A stretch of DNA of 64,000 nucleotides, from the NCBI GenBank assembly GCA_043719475.1, contig JAYSTS010000238.1:16078-80077 (forward strand), in the 5' to 3' direction. This DNA is from SYFY01 sp043719475. Lineage in GTDB: Bacteria; Pseudomonadota; Gammaproteobacteria; Pseudomonadales; Azotimanducaceae. Of this stretch, positions 41,117 through 50,583 are shown piece after piece. How positions within the stretch are numbered: position 1 is the first letter of the stretch; each line of letters opens with the position of its first letter. The notes beneath the pieces were generated by a model, which was given only the letters and a program-made list of their open reading frames with translations, ran no database searches and was not told where the DNA came from. Made by a program: the position numbers and the translations under genes.

Positions 41117-41977
41117 ATGGCAGTAGGTAAAGAAATACGGACCAAGATCAAGAGCGTTCAGAACACGCAGAAGATCACCAGCGCCATGCAGATGGTTGCG
41201 GCATCGAAGATGCGAAGAACACAGGATCGGATGAAGCACGGCAGCCCTTATGCAACGCGGATTCGCGCGATGATCGGGCACTTGGCCAATGCCAATCCGG
41301 AATACAAACACATCTACATGCAATCCCGGGACGTGAAGCGCATCGGCTATGTTGTGATCTCCAGCGACAAAGGACTGTGTGGTGGATTGAACGTCAACCT
41401 GTTCCGCGCACTGGTACGCGACATGGGTGAATGGCGTGGTAAGAACATTCAGAGCGATATGGGGCTGGTGGGTAACAAGGCCGCAGGTTTTTTCCGATCA
41501 ATGGGCGGAAGTGTCAAAGCGGTGATGGCACCGGTGGGCGAGAGCCCGGCGATTGCTGATCTGATCGGCGGGATCAAGGTGATGCTCGAACTGTACGAGC
41601 GCGGAGAGATTGATAGGTTGTACGTCGCCAGCAATGAGTTCGTGAACACCATGACTCAGAAGCCGGTGATCAGGCAGTTGTTGCCTCTGGAGCCAGAGGC
41701 TAACGATGCGTACCACCATCGATGGGACTACCTTTACGAGCCCGACGCTCGGCAGTTGATTGAGGGGCTAGTCACACGATTTGTCGAGTCACAGGTGTAC
41801 CAGGCGGTGGTCGAAAACGCGGCCTGCGAGCAGGCGGCCAAGATGATTGCGATGAAAAACGCCACGGAGAATGCAGGCAAGGTCATCGAAGAGCTGACGC
41901 TGATTTACAACAACGCGCGTCAGGCAGCGATTACCCAGGAAATTGCAGAAATTGTCGGTGGTGCAGCGGCCGTTTAA
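41117..41977 (+). CDS. atpG: ATP synthase F1 subunit gamma
   Basis: Central rotor shaft. The 286 residues begin with the conserved coiled-coil helix (EIRTKIKSVQNTQKITSAMQMVAASKMRR) and include SSDKGLCGGLNVNLFR; the C-terminal helix shows MKNATENAGKVIEELTLIYNNARQAAITQEIAEIVGGAAAV. Both are hallmarks of the family. It follows atpA by 33 bases and precedes atpD by 61. Confidence 0.97.
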   Translation: MAVGKEIRTKIKSVQNTQKITSAMQMVAASKMRRTQDRMKHGSPYATRIRAMIGHLANANPEYKHIYMQSRDVKRIGYVVISSDKGLCGGLNVNLFRALVRDMGEWRGKNIQSDMGLVGNKAAGFFRSMGGSVKAVMAPVGESPAIADLIGGIKVMLELYERGEIDRLYVASNEFVNTMTQKPVIRQLLPLEPEANDAYHHRWDYLYEPDARQLIEGLVTRFVESQVYQAVVENAACEQAAKMIAMKNATENAGKVIEELTLIYNNARQAAITQEIAEIVGGAAAV

Positions 41978-42038
41978 AGCCTGCGCCCCCCAAACCAAAT
42001 AAGCCCAATAGCCGACTTAACGTAACAAGAGGTTGAGC

Positions 42039-43421
42039 ATGAGCAGCGGTCGAATCGTACAAATCATCGGCGCAGTCGTGGACGTGGAGTTTGAACGGGT
42101 CAACGTGCCCAAGGTCTATGACGCTTTGATCGTCAGCGCCACGGGCCTCACCCTTGAAGTCCAGCAGCAACTTGGTGACGGAATTGTTCGTGCGATCGCC
42201 ATGGGGCCGTCGGACGGCTTGTCACGCGGACTGGAAGTCAACAACACCGGCGCGCCAATCACGATCCCGGTCGGCGAAGAGACGCTCGGCCGAATTCTGG
42301 ATGTGCTGGGACATCCGATCGACGAAAAAGGGCCGGTCAACGCAAGATCGCATGCCCCTATCCACCGCGCACCCCCATCCTACGAGGATCAGCGCGGCGG
42401 TAACGAACTGCTGGAAACTGGCGTCAAAGTGATTGACCTGATTTGCCCGTTTGCCAAGGGCGGCAAGGTTGGATTGTTCGGTGGTGCGGGTGTCGGCAAG
42501 ACCGTAACGATGCTCGAGCTGATCCGAAACATCGCAACTGAGCACGCAGGATTATCAGTATTCGCTGGGGTAGGCGAGCGAACCCGTGAAGGCAACGACT
42601 TTTACCACGAAATGGCAGAAGCAGGCGTTCTAGACAAGATCTCCCTGGTGTTTGGTCAGATGAATGAGCCTCCGGGTAACCGGCTCCGTGTTGCGCTTAC
42701 CGGGCTGACGCTGGCTGAAAAATTCCGCGACGACGGCAAAGACGTCTTGCTGTTCGTGGACAACATCTATCGTTACACGCTGGCAGGGACCGAGGTTTCT
42801 GCACTTCTGGGACGTATGCCGTCTGCGGTGGGATACCAACCCAACCTTGCAGAAGAGATGGGTGTGTTGCAGGAGCGGATTACCACCACCAAGACCGGCT
42901 CCATCACTTCAGTTCAAGCGGTCTACGTTCCCGCTGACGACTTGACGGACCCGTCACCGGCGACGACTTTCGCTCACCTCGATTCGACGGTGACTTTGTC
43001 CCGTGCAATCACTGACCTTGGCATCTACCCAGCGGTGGATCCTTTGGACTCATCTTCGCGTCAGCTGGACCCGTTGGTGGTCGGTCAGGAGCACTACGAT
43101 GTAGCCCGTCGGGTGCAACAAGTGCTGCAGCGCTACCAGGAACTACGAGACATCATTGCGATTCTCGGCATGGACGAATTGACCGAAGATGACAAGCGCC
43201 TCGTTTACAGGGCTCGCAAGGTTCAGAAATTCTTCTCGCAACCCATGTTCGTGGCGGCGCAATTCACGGGCCAGGAGGGTAAGTTCGTATCTCGGGAGGA
43301 TTCGGTGCGAAGCTTCAAGGCCATCCTCGATGGCGAGTACGACCATCTTCCAGAAGATGCGTTCTACATGGTCGGGGCGATTGAGGATGCGGTCGAAAAA
43401 GCCAAGCGACTTCAGTCCTGA
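42039..43421 (+). CDS. atpD: ATP synthase F1 subunit beta
   Basis: Catalytic subunit of F1 (460 residues). It has the P-loop GGAGVGKT (148-155), GERTREGNDFYHEM with the catalytic glutamate, the Walker B VLLFVDNIYRYTLAGTEVSALLGRMPSAVGYQP and DDLTDPSPATTFAHLD. The usual VDNIFRFT reads VDNIYRYT here, a mild but visible change in a highly conserved stretch. I take the ATG at 42039 with AAGAGG before it; a TTG two codons earlier is in frame. Confidence 0.98.
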   Translation: MSSGRIVQIIGAVVDVEFERVNVPKVYDALIVSATGLTLEVQQQLGDGIVRAIAMGPSDGLSRGLEVNNTGAPITIPVGEETLGRILDVLGHPIDEKGPVNARSHAPIHRAPPSYEDQRGGNELLETGVKVIDLICPFAKGGKVGLFGGAGVGKTVTMLELIRNIATEHAGLSVFAGVGERTREGNDFYHEMAEAGVLDKISLVFGQMNEPPGNRLRVALTGLTLAEKFRDDGKDVLLFVDNIYRYTLAGTEVSALLGRMPSAVGYQPNLAEEMGVLQERITTTKTGSITSVQAVYVPADDLTDPSPATTFAHLDSTVTLSRAITDLGIYPAVDPLDSSSRQLDPLVVGQEHYDVARRVQQVLQRYQELRDIIAILGMDELTEDDKRLVYRARKVQKFFSQPMFVAAQFTGQEGKFVSREDSVRSFKAILDGEYDHLPEDAFYMVGAIEDAVEKAKRLQS

Positions 43422-43423
43422 TC

Positions 43424-43843
43424 ATGAGCAGCATTCACTGCGACATCGTCAGTGCTGAAAAGGCCATTTTCTCCGGCGAGGTCACTATGATCTCGCTGCG
43501 CGGAACTATCGGTGAGCTGGGTATCCATCCCGGTCACGCCCCACTGCTGACTGGAATCAACCCAGGCGCTGTTCAACTCACCCTGCCAAACGGCGAGAAA
43601 GAAATTTTTTATGCGTCTGGGGGATTTTTAGAGATTCAACCCGGCATAGTCACGATTCTGGCCGATACTGCGGAGCGTGCGGAGGATCTCGACGAAGCTT
43701 CTGCGGAGCAAGCTCGCCAGGCCGCCGAGCGGGCCATGAAGGAGAATGCTGCGGACTTTGATTTTTCCCTTGCCGCAGCTCAACTGGCTGAGGCTCATGC
43801 GCAATTGAGAACACTGGACGAGTTGCGCCGACGCCGACATTGA
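43424..43843 (+). CDS. atpC: ATP synthase F1 subunit epsilon
   Basis: Inhibitory rotor subunit, 139 residues. The N-terminal beta sandwich shows the family stretch LRGTIGELGIHPGHAPLLTGINPGAV and FYASGGFLEIQPGIVTILADTAERAEDLD; a C-terminal helical pair follows. It starts two bases after the atpD stop and ends the atp operon. A GC-rich hairpin lies 35 bases further on. Confidence 0.97.
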   Translation: MSSIHCDIVSAEKAIFSGEVTMISLRGTIGELGIHPGHAPLLTGINPGAVQLTLPNGEKEIFYASGGFLEIQPGIVTILADTAERAEDLDEASAEQARQAAERAMKENAADFDFSLAAAQLAEAHAQLRTLDELRRRRH

Positions 43844-43877
43844 CCCTCGGGCTGTTTCGAACGGACTCGGGCTGACC

Positions 43878-43892
43878 GGGCCAACCTGGCCC
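43878..43892 (+). terminator. short hairpin after atpC
   Basis: GGGCCA and TGGCCC pair around a 3-base loop, 35 bases after the atpC stop. No T-run follows, so an intrinsic terminator is doubtful; it may only slow or stabilise the atp transcript end. Confidence 0.35.
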
Positions 43893-43938
43893 AACCTGAG
43901 ATGAAAGGCTGCACGAGGCTGTGGCCCGGTAGAAAAGA

Positions 43939-43980
43939 GGTGACGGTCGTCACCTCCATTTCCCCCCGACTGCCTATAAT
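43939..43980 (+). promoter_or_regulatory. glmU promoter region with inverted repeat
   Basis: A perfect -10 TATAAT (43975-43980) lies 30 bases before the glmU ATG. No good -35 stands at the right distance. In its place there is a 6-base inverted repeat GGTGAC-N4-GTCACC (43939-43954). A weak -35 with an adjacent palindrome suggests an activator or repressor site for glmU-glmS. Confidence 0.5.
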
Positions 43981-44010
43981 CCCCGGTTGTTACGGCATGG
44001 ATATCCGTTA

Positions 44011-45378
44011 ATGAACCTCGAAGTCGTCATTCTCGCTGCGGGGCAAGGCACCCGCATGCGATCCAGTCTTCCGAAAGTCCTTCACCCGATTGCTGGCAAG
44101 CCCATGTTGGCTCACGTGACAGATGCGGCTCGCACGCTGTCGCCGAAGGCGATTCACGTGGTCGTTCGACCAGGATCGGAGGCCATCGAGAAGGCTTTGG
44201 GAGAAGGGCTAAATTGGGTTTTGCAGACCGAGCAGCTAGGTACTGCGCATGCCGTTGCACAGGCAATGTCCGCGATTGCAGAAGATTCGACGGTGCTGGT
44301 GTTGTTTGGTGATGTACCGTTGGTGAGTACCCCGACGATTGCCCGTTGTACCGAACACGCGTCGAGCGGTGCGCTGTCTCTGGTTACGGCCAACCTGTCA
44401 GATCCTGCGGAGCTTGGTCGAATTGTCCGGGAAGACGGTCGAATCACACGAATCGTCGAATACAAGGACGCGTCGCCCCAGATCCGAGCACTTCGGGAAA
44501 TAAACTCAGGAATTCTGGCAGCCCCGCGATCATTGCTCGAGAAGTTCTTCGCGACCATGAGTAATGACAACGCTCAAGGTGAATTTTATCTTACCGATGT
44601 TGTGGCACATGCAATCGCTAACGGTCGAGCGGTTGAAGGCGTGTTTGCAACGTCAGAAATGGAAGTCACTGGCGTTAACAACCGGGTACAGCTTGCACAA
44701 GTCGAGCGTGCCTATCAGATGATTCAGGCCAATCGGTTGATGCTCTCCGGCGTCACGATCGCCGATCCAGCCCGGCTGGATATTCGCGGTGACGTGACCA
44801 CCGGCACTGACGTGTTCATTGACATCAATGTAGTGCTCTCCGGAACAGTCGAACTGGGAGACCATGTTCACGTCGGACCGGGCGCAGTGATCAGCAACAG
44901 CAGGCTCGGTGCAGGAGTCAGGGTCGAGGCAAATACCGTCATCGATGGCGCAGTTATCGGTGCACGCTGTGTGCTGGGACCGTTTGCACGACTGCGGCCT
45001 GGGACCGAACTTGGCGAGGGCGTTCGTATCGGCAATTTCGTTGAAACCAAGAAGACGAGGATGGGATCAGGCTCAAAGGCAAATCATCTCGCCTATCTGG
45101 GAGATGCCGAGATCGGCAGCGAAAGTAATATCGGTGCTGGCACAATCACCTGTAATTACGATGGCTCACCAGTCAAGAAGCGCACGGAGATTGGCGACCG
45201 GGTATTCGTTGGCTCCAATTCAACATTGGTCGCACCCATTCAAATCGCTGACGACGCCTTTGTAGCTGCTGGTTCAGCAGTGACCAGCAGGATCGAAGCG
45301 GGAGACCTCGCTGTGGCCAGAGCGAAACAACGCAACATCAAAGGATGGACGCCGCCGTATCGGCGTCACGGGAAGTAG
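44011..45378 (+). CDS. glmU: bifunctional UDP-GlcNAc pyrophosphorylase / GlcN-1-P acetyltransferase
   Basis: Performs the last two steps to UDP-GlcNAc for peptidoglycan and LPS. The 455 residues have the uridyltransferase domain (LAAGQGTRMRSSLPKVLHPIAGKPML at 8-33, LFGDVPL) and a C-terminal left-handed beta-helix with hexapeptide repeats, including NFVETKKTRMGSGSKANHLAYLGD and GAGTITCNYDG. I take the ATG at 44011; an in-frame TTG 24 bases upstream is unlikely. glmS follows after 16 bases. Confidence 0.97.
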   Translation: MNLEVVILAAGQGTRMRSSLPKVLHPIAGKPMLAHVTDAARTLSPKAIHVVVRPGSEAIEKALGEGLNWVLQTEQLGTAHAVAQAMSAIAEDSTVLVLFGDVPLVSTPTIARCTEHASSGALSLVTANLSDPAELGRIVREDGRITRIVEYKDASPQIRALREINSGILAAPRSLLEKFFATMSNDNAQGEFYLTDVVAHAIANGRAVEGVFATSEMEVTGVNNRVQLAQVERAYQMIQANRLMLSGVTIADPARLDIRGDVTTGTDVFIDINVVLSGTVELGDHVHVGPGAVISNSRLGAGVRVEANTVIDGAVIGARCVLGPFARLRPGTELGEGVRIGNFVETKKTRMGSGSKANHLAYLGDAEIGSESNIGAGTITCNYDGSPVKKRTEIGDRVFVGSNSTLVAPIQIADDAFVAAGSAVTSRIEAGDLAVARAKQRNIKGWTPPYRRHGK

Positions 45379-45394
45379 TTCAAGAGGATCGAAC

Positions 45395-47230
45395 ATGTGT
45401 GGAATCGTCGGGGCGGTTGCTGATCGAAATGTCGCCATGATCCTCTTGGAGGGTCTGCAGCGTCTTGAATATCGGGGCTACGACTCGGCAGGAATGGCCG
45501 TCATCCCGATCGGCAATACGTCGATCGATCTTCGTCGCAAAGTCGGCAAGGTCAAGGAACTCGCTGAAGATCTTCGGTGCAGCGCCGTTCTCGGGACGAT
45601 TGGTATCGCCCACACGCGCTGGGCCACACACGGCAAGCCCAGCGAACGAAATGCTCACCCGCATCTTTCGAATGACCGTATTGCACTCGTACATAACGGG
45701 ATCATCGAAAACTACGTTGAGCTCCGAGAACGTCTACAGACCGCTGGGTATACCTTCAAGTCTGAAACGGACACAGAAGTTATCGCACATCTCATTGATT
45801 CGCTGATGGATCAGCGGATGACGCTGATCGACGCGGTGCGTGCTGCAATTCGCGAGCTCGAAGGCGCGTATGGCATTGCGGTGATGTGCCTGAACGATCC
45901 TAATCGGTTGATCGCTGTTCGCGTCGGGAGCCCGTTGGTCGTCGGCGTGGGGATTGGTGAGAACTTCCTGGCTTCCGATGTCCTGGCCCTCAAAGCGGTG
46001 ACCGACAGGTTCATCTACCTCGAAGAAGGCGACATGGTCGAGATCACGCGCGAGACGGTGCGGATCTGGGATCGCTCGGAACAACTAGTTCATCGCAAGA
46101 CGGTCAGGATCGAGCTCAGCCATGATGATCTGAGTAAAGGCGTACATCGTCACTACATGGTCAAGGAGATCTACGAGCAGCCAGACGTTCTGCGACGAAC
46201 GCTGGAGGGCCGAATCGGCAAGCGCCGAGTGCTCGGTGAAGTTCTCGGCGCGCACGCACAGGAACTTCTCAAATCCATCGATGCGGTCACCTTGGTCGCC
46301 TGCGGAACGAGCTTTTATTCAGCGAGTGTCGCCCGCTATTGGATAGAAGAGTTGGCTGGTATTCCCTGTCATGTTGAGATCGCCAGTGAGTTCAGGTATC
46401 GGAAAGTTGCGGTGATTCCCAACAGTCTGTTTGTGACGATTTCCCAATCCGGGGAAACGGCCGACACGCTGGCCGCGCTTCGGGTTGCCAAAGCGGTCGG
46501 ATTCAAGGCAACGCTGACGATCTGTAACGTTGCTACGAGTTCGCTGGCGCGTGAATCCGATATCGCATTGATGCTCCACGCCGGCACTGAGGTAGGAGTC
46601 GCCTCCACCAAGGCGTTTACGGCGCAGCTTGCAGATCTGATGTTGCTGACGCTGCTGCTGGCGCGGGAACATGGGCTGTCCGCAGAGCGTGAAGCGGAGA
46701 TTGTCACGCTCCTGCATCAACTGGGTGGCGTAGTCGAACAAACGCTGAAGCTTGACTCAAAAATTCTGCGCTGGGCGGAAGAGATCATGGACCGCAACCA
46801 TGCGCTGTATCTGGGTCGGGGGCCAATGTATCCAGTGGCGCTAGAGGGCGCGCTGAAGCTTAAGGAAATCTCCTACATCCACGCCGAAGGCTATCCCGCA
46901 GGAGAGCTGAAACATGGGCCACTGGCACTCGTTGACGAAGACATGCCGGTGATTGCCGTTGCTCCAGAGGATGAGTTGCTCGAGAAGGTGCAGTCGAATC
47001 TTCAGGAAGTTCGCGCGCGCGGCGGCCAGTTGTACGTGTTCACCGATAGTGAAACCAGCTTCAAGGACGAACCTGGCATCAAGGTGATGAAGGTGCCGAC
47101 CACCCACCGGTTGCTCGCCCCCATCGTCTTCGTGGTCCCACTGCAACTCCTTGCTTATCACGTGGCGGTATTGAAGGGGACTGATGTAGATCAGCCTCGC
47201 AACCTCGCGAAGTCGGTCACGGTCGAGTAG
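45395..47230 (+). CDS. glmS: glutamine-fructose-6-phosphate aminotransferase
   Basis: Makes glucosamine-6-phosphate, the first step toward UDP-GlcNAc. The 611 residues consist of an N-terminal class II glutaminase domain with nucleophile Cys2 (MCGIVGAV), HTRWATHG and HNGIIENY, and two SIS sugar-isomerase domains with VACGTSFYSASVA, SQSGETADTLAALR and GTEVGVASTKAFTAQL. It ends LAKSVTVE, the usual C terminus. No glmS ribozyme-like leader fits in the 16-base gap after glmU. Confidence 0.98.
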   Translation: MCGIVGAVADRNVAMILLEGLQRLEYRGYDSAGMAVIPIGNTSIDLRRKVGKVKELAEDLRCSAVLGTIGIAHTRWATHGKPSERNAHPHLSNDRIALVHNGIIENYVELRERLQTAGYTFKSETDTEVIAHLIDSLMDQRMTLIDAVRAAIRELEGAYGIAVMCLNDPNRLIAVRVGSPLVVGVGIGENFLASDVLALKAVTDRFIYLEEGDMVEITRETVRIWDRSEQLVHRKTVRIELSHDDLSKGVHRHYMVKEIYEQPDVLRRTLEGRIGKRRVLGEVLGAHAQELLKSIDAVTLVACGTSFYSASVARYWIEELAGIPCHVEIASEFRYRKVAVIPNSLFVTISQSGETADTLAALRVAKAVGFKATLTICNVATSSLARESDIALMLHAGTEVGVASTKAFTAQLADLMLLTLLLAREHGLSAEREAEIVTLLHQLGGVVEQTLKLDSKILRWAEEIMDRNHALYLGRGPMYPVALEGALKLKEISYIHAEGYPAGELKHGPLALVDEDMPVIAVAPEDELLEKVQSNLQEVRARGGQLYVFTDSETSFKDEPGIKVMKVPTTHRLLAPIVFVVPLQLLAYHVAVLKGTDVDQPRNLAKSVTVE

Positions 47231-47321
47231 GGACACAAAAGCGCTGGAGTGAGTAAACCACGCGCCTTTCCTGCGCCCAGAAAGTCAGGCGCAGCGGGTA
47301 CAATGCTGTGCCTACAGCACG

Positions 47322-49523
47322 ATGCCCGCACGTTTGGATATTTCTCACCTCATCGATGGCCTCAATGACCGACAGCGGGAAGCGGTAGCGGCGCCGCCCG
47401 GCAATCTGCTGATCATTGCCGGCGCAGGTAGTGGCAAGACACGGGTCCTGGTGCATCGTATCGCCTGGTTGGTGGAGGCCGAAGACGTCTCACCGCAGGG
47501 GCTGCTCGCGGTGACCTTCACGAACAAGGCGGCAGCGGAAATGCGCTCCCGTATCGAGCGATTGCTGGGCATGTCAGTCCAGGGATTGTGGGTCGGTACG
47601 TTCCATGGCATCGCCCATCGCTTGTTGCGCCGTCATTGGCGGGAAGCAAAGTTGCCAGAGAATTTTGAGATCCTCGACGCGGATGACCAGCTGCGAGTCG
47701 TCAAGCGTGTGATGCGCGCACTCGATATCGATGAACAGAAGTGGCCAGCGCGTCAGGCGGTGTGGTTCATCAATGCGCAAAAGGAAGAGGGGCGCCGCGC
47801 CAAGGACGTACCGTTCGGCGACGATCTGTTTCAAATCACGCACAAGCGAGTCTACGAAAACTACGAAGAGCTCTGTCGACAGAGTGGATTGGTCGATTTC
47901 ACCGAGCTCTTGTTACGCAGCCATGAACTCTGGCTCGAAAATCCCCTCTTGCTCGCTCACTATCAACAGCGCTTCAGACATCTGCTGGTTGATGAGTTCC
48001 AGGACACCAACACGATTCAGTATGCATGGTTACGAGTTCTGGCTGGAACGCAGGCACAAATCATGGCGGTTGGCGACGATGACCAGTCCATTTATGGCTG
48101 GCGAGGCGCCAAAGTTGAGAACATGCAGGACTTCATTACCCATTTCGCCAATGTTCGAACGATTCGCCTGGAGCAGAACTACCGATCCACTGGAAACATA
48201 CTGCGAGCCGCCAATGCACTGATCTCACTCAACAGCGGCCGGCTCGGGAAAGAGCTGTGGACCACAGATGGAGACGGCGCGCCAATTCGCGTGTACTCGG
48301 CTTACAACGATGCGGATGAGGCGCGGTTCATTGTTTCGCGCGCGCAGCAATGGCTGGAAGATGGTGGGGCCCCTGAAGAAATAGCGCTGTTATACCGATC
48401 GAACGCTCAGTCGCGAGTGCTCGAAGAGTCGCTGATGCGAGCAGGCATTCCGTACCGAATCCATGGCGGACAGCGATTCTTCGAACGAATCGAGATCAAG
48501 AACGCGTTGGCGTATATGCGGCTGCTTACAGATCCTGATTCCGATCCGGCGTTTGAGAGGGTTATCAATACACCGACACGAGGGATCGGTGACAAGACTG
48601 TCGATACCTTGCGAAACGCTGCGCGAAGTCGTGGGCTGTCCCTGCATAAAGCGACTTTGCTCCTGCTCAGCGAAGGAGGGCTGCCAGCCCGCGCGGGAAG
48701 AGCGCTTGGAGGTTTCCTGCGCTTGCTCGCGGATCTGCGAGAGGCGACGCATGAGTACTCGTTGCATGAGATTGCGGAGCACGTGATCGACGCGAGCGGC
48801 CTGATGGCCTTTCATCTGAGCGAGCGTGGCGAGCGCGGTCTGGCTCGCAAGGAAAACCTGGAAGAGCTGGTTCGGGCGTGTCGATTGTTCACGTCCGAGC
48901 CGCGCCCATTTCTGGAAAACGCCAATGAAACAAAGCCAGGTGTGTTGATCGAATTTTTGGATCAGGTTGCGCTCGATGCGGGGGAAGCACAGAAGAATGG
49001 TGGCCCGGCGGTACAGCTTATGACATTGCACTCGGCCAAAGGACTAGAGTTTCCGTTGGTATTTCTCACCGGGGTCGAAGAAGGGTTGTTCCCGCACCGA
49101 ATGTCAGCTGAAGATCCGGACCGATTGCAGGAAGAGCGACGGCTGGCATATGTCGGGATAACTCGCGCCATGCGCGAACTCTATATTACCTATGCTGAAA
49201 CACGCCGACTCAATGGCATGGATAGTTACAACCGGCCATCTCGTTTCCTCAGGGAATTGCCTGCCGATGTCCTCGAAGAGGTGCGCATGGGCGGCACCTT
49301 GTATCAGCCGATGCATGCCGGAGCAGACAGGACGTACAACAACTCGTTGGCGGAGCATTCGGGTCTCCATATCGGACAGCGCGTATTGCATACGGTGTTC
49401 GGTGAGGGGGTCGTCCTGCAGTGCGAAGGCAATGGGGAACGAGCCCGCGTACAGGTGAATTTCGCCGCAGCAGGCTCGAAGTGGCTGATCCTTGGGTTGG
49501 CCAATCTGCGGCCGATTGACTGA
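47322..49523 (+). CDS. uvrD: UvrD-type DNA helicase II
   Basis: Superfamily 1 3'-5' helicase for mismatch and nucleotide-excision repair. The 733 residues show Walker A AGAGSGKT (33-40), TFTNKAAAEMR, VGTFHGIAHRLLR, Walker B LVDEFQDTN, GDDDQSIYGWRGA, QNYRST, TLHSAKGLEFPLVFL and YVGITRAM. The C-terminal part (GLHIGQRVLHTVFGEGVVLQ) is the UvrD/PcrA tudor-like domain and separates it from Rep. A possible -10 TACAAT lies 18 bases before the start in the gap after glmS. Confidence 0.95.
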   Translation: MPARLDISHLIDGLNDRQREAVAAPPGNLLIIAGAGSGKTRVLVHRIAWLVEAEDVSPQGLLAVTFTNKAAAEMRSRIERLLGMSVQGLWVGTFHGIAHRLLRRHWREAKLPENFEILDADDQLRVVKRVMRALDIDEQKWPARQAVWFINAQKEEGRRAKDVPFGDDLFQITHKRVYENYEELCRQSGLVDFTELLLRSHELWLENPLLLAHYQQRFRHLLVDEFQDTNTIQYAWLRVLAGTQAQIMAVGDDDQSIYGWRGAKVENMQDFITHFANVRTIRLEQNYRSTGNILRAANALISLNSGRLGKELWTTDGDGAPIRVYSAYNDADEARFIVSRAQQWLEDGGAPEEIALLYRSNAQSRVLEESLMRAGIPYRIHGGQRFFERIEIKNALAYMRLLTDPDSDPAFERVINTPTRGIGDKTVDTLRNAARSRGLSLHKATLLLLSEGGLPARAGRALGGFLRLLADLREATHEYSLHEIAEHVIDASGLMAFHLSERGERGLARKENLEELVRACRLFTSEPRPFLENANETKPGVLIEFLDQVALDAGEAQKNGGPAVQLMTLHSAKGLEFPLVFLTGVEEGLFPHRMSAEDPDRLQEERRLAYVGITRAMRELYITYAETRRLNGMDSYNRPSRFLRELPADVLEEVRMGGTLYQPMHAGADRTYNNSLAEHSGLHIGQRVLHTVFGEGVVLQCEGNGERARVQVNFAAAGSKWLILGLANLRPID

Positions 49524-49643
49524 GCCGGCAAGTACACTGGATTGCTCGACGAAATGACGAACGTACTTTTGATGGCGTTCTACAAGTCCATACCTGAGTA
49601 GCATGCGCTTTCTTGATAAGGCCTATCTGAATACAAGGTGATC

Positions 49644-50462
49644 ATGGAACTCAAAGCAACCCGATATGAGGTGAGTGAGGGGATTGCAACCATCACGCTT
49701 GCGCGACCGGATCGCGGAAACGCCTGGACTGGCCGAATGCACACCGAGTATCGATGGTCGTTGGCGAAGGCCAATGCCGACGATCACGTGGGGGCGATTG
49801 TCGTAACCGGGATGGGTCGAGCGTTCTGTGTTGGCGGCGATGCACAGGCGTTGTCGGGCCACGCAGAGCGCGGAGGCTATGATCCCGGAACGTCGGAAGA
49901 ATTGGCACAGCCGGGTTTTGGTATCGCTCCAGAGTTTGATGCAAGCTTTGCTTATCACTTCGGTCTGAACAAGCCGATTATCGGCGCATTGAATGGGGCC
50001 GCTGCAGGGGTCGGATTGGCGTTGGCTTGTTTTTGTGACATCCGGTTTGCGGTTCCTGGAGCGAAGCTCACGACAGCCCACGGCAAGCTCAACCTCCCGG
50101 CTGAATATGGTCTTTCGTGGTTATTGCCGCGGATGATCGGATTGCCCAGAGCCACGGAAATCCTCATCAGCAGCCGCGTCTTCACCACCGATGAGGCGTA
50201 TGCGTTGGGTATGATTCATGCGCTGCATGATGCTGACGCACTTCTACCAGCGGTGCGTGATTACGTCCGACAGCTTGTCAGCACGGTTTCCCCAGGCTCA
50301 CTGCGGCAGACGCGGTGGCAGATCTACCGCGATCTGCATCGGAGTATCGGGGCCGCTGTCAATGATTCAGAAGTGTTGCTCGAAGCCATGATGAAAGAGC
50401 CGGACTATCGCGAAGGTGTTGCTGCTTTTCGTGAAAAGCGGAGGCCACATTGGGCGCCGTAA
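49644..50462 (+). CDS. enoyl-CoA hydratase/isomerase (crotonase) family protein
   Basis: Likely acts on an acyl-CoA in fatty acid or related degradation; the substrate cannot be told. The 272-residue crotonase fold has the first oxyanion-hole stretch TGMGRAFCVGGDAQAL and the second NGAAAGVGLALACFCDIRFA, then KLNLPAEYGLSWLLPRMIGLPRATEIL with a Glu in the usual acid/base region. I take the ATG at 49644 with an AAGG before it. It stands alone between uvrD and the convergent ubiA, without other beta-oxidation genes, and may be a later insertion into the old gene order. Confidence 0.88.
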   Translation: MELKATRYEVSEGIATITLARPDRGNAWTGRMHTEYRWSLAKANADDHVGAIVVTGMGRAFCVGGDAQALSGHAERGGYDPGTSEELAQPGFGIAPEFDASFAYHFGLNKPIIGALNGAAAGVGLALACFCDIRFAVPGAKLTTAHGKLNLPAEYGLSWLLPRMIGLPRATEILISSRVFTTDEAYALGMIHALHDADALLPAVRDYVRQLVSTVSPGSLRQTRWQIYRDLHRSIGAAVNDSEVLLEAMMKEPDYREGVAAFREKRRPHWAP

Positions 50463-50583
50463 GTTTGCATTACCTCGCGAGGATCACTGCCGCAATTTTG
50501 CCGGAAGACACGTGCGAACGTACCGCGCGCACTCGGCCCCATCCTTCGGAAAGAGAAGTACTGCCATCGCAGGGATTATGAGG

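Noticed and set aside
45379..45394. glmS ribozyme
   Set aside because: Only 16 bases separate glmU and glmS, too short for any riboswitch or ribozyme.
50463..50583. CCTCGCGAGG palindrome after the crotonase gene as terminator
   Set aside because: Fully self-complementary without loop or T-run; likely chance in a short gap.
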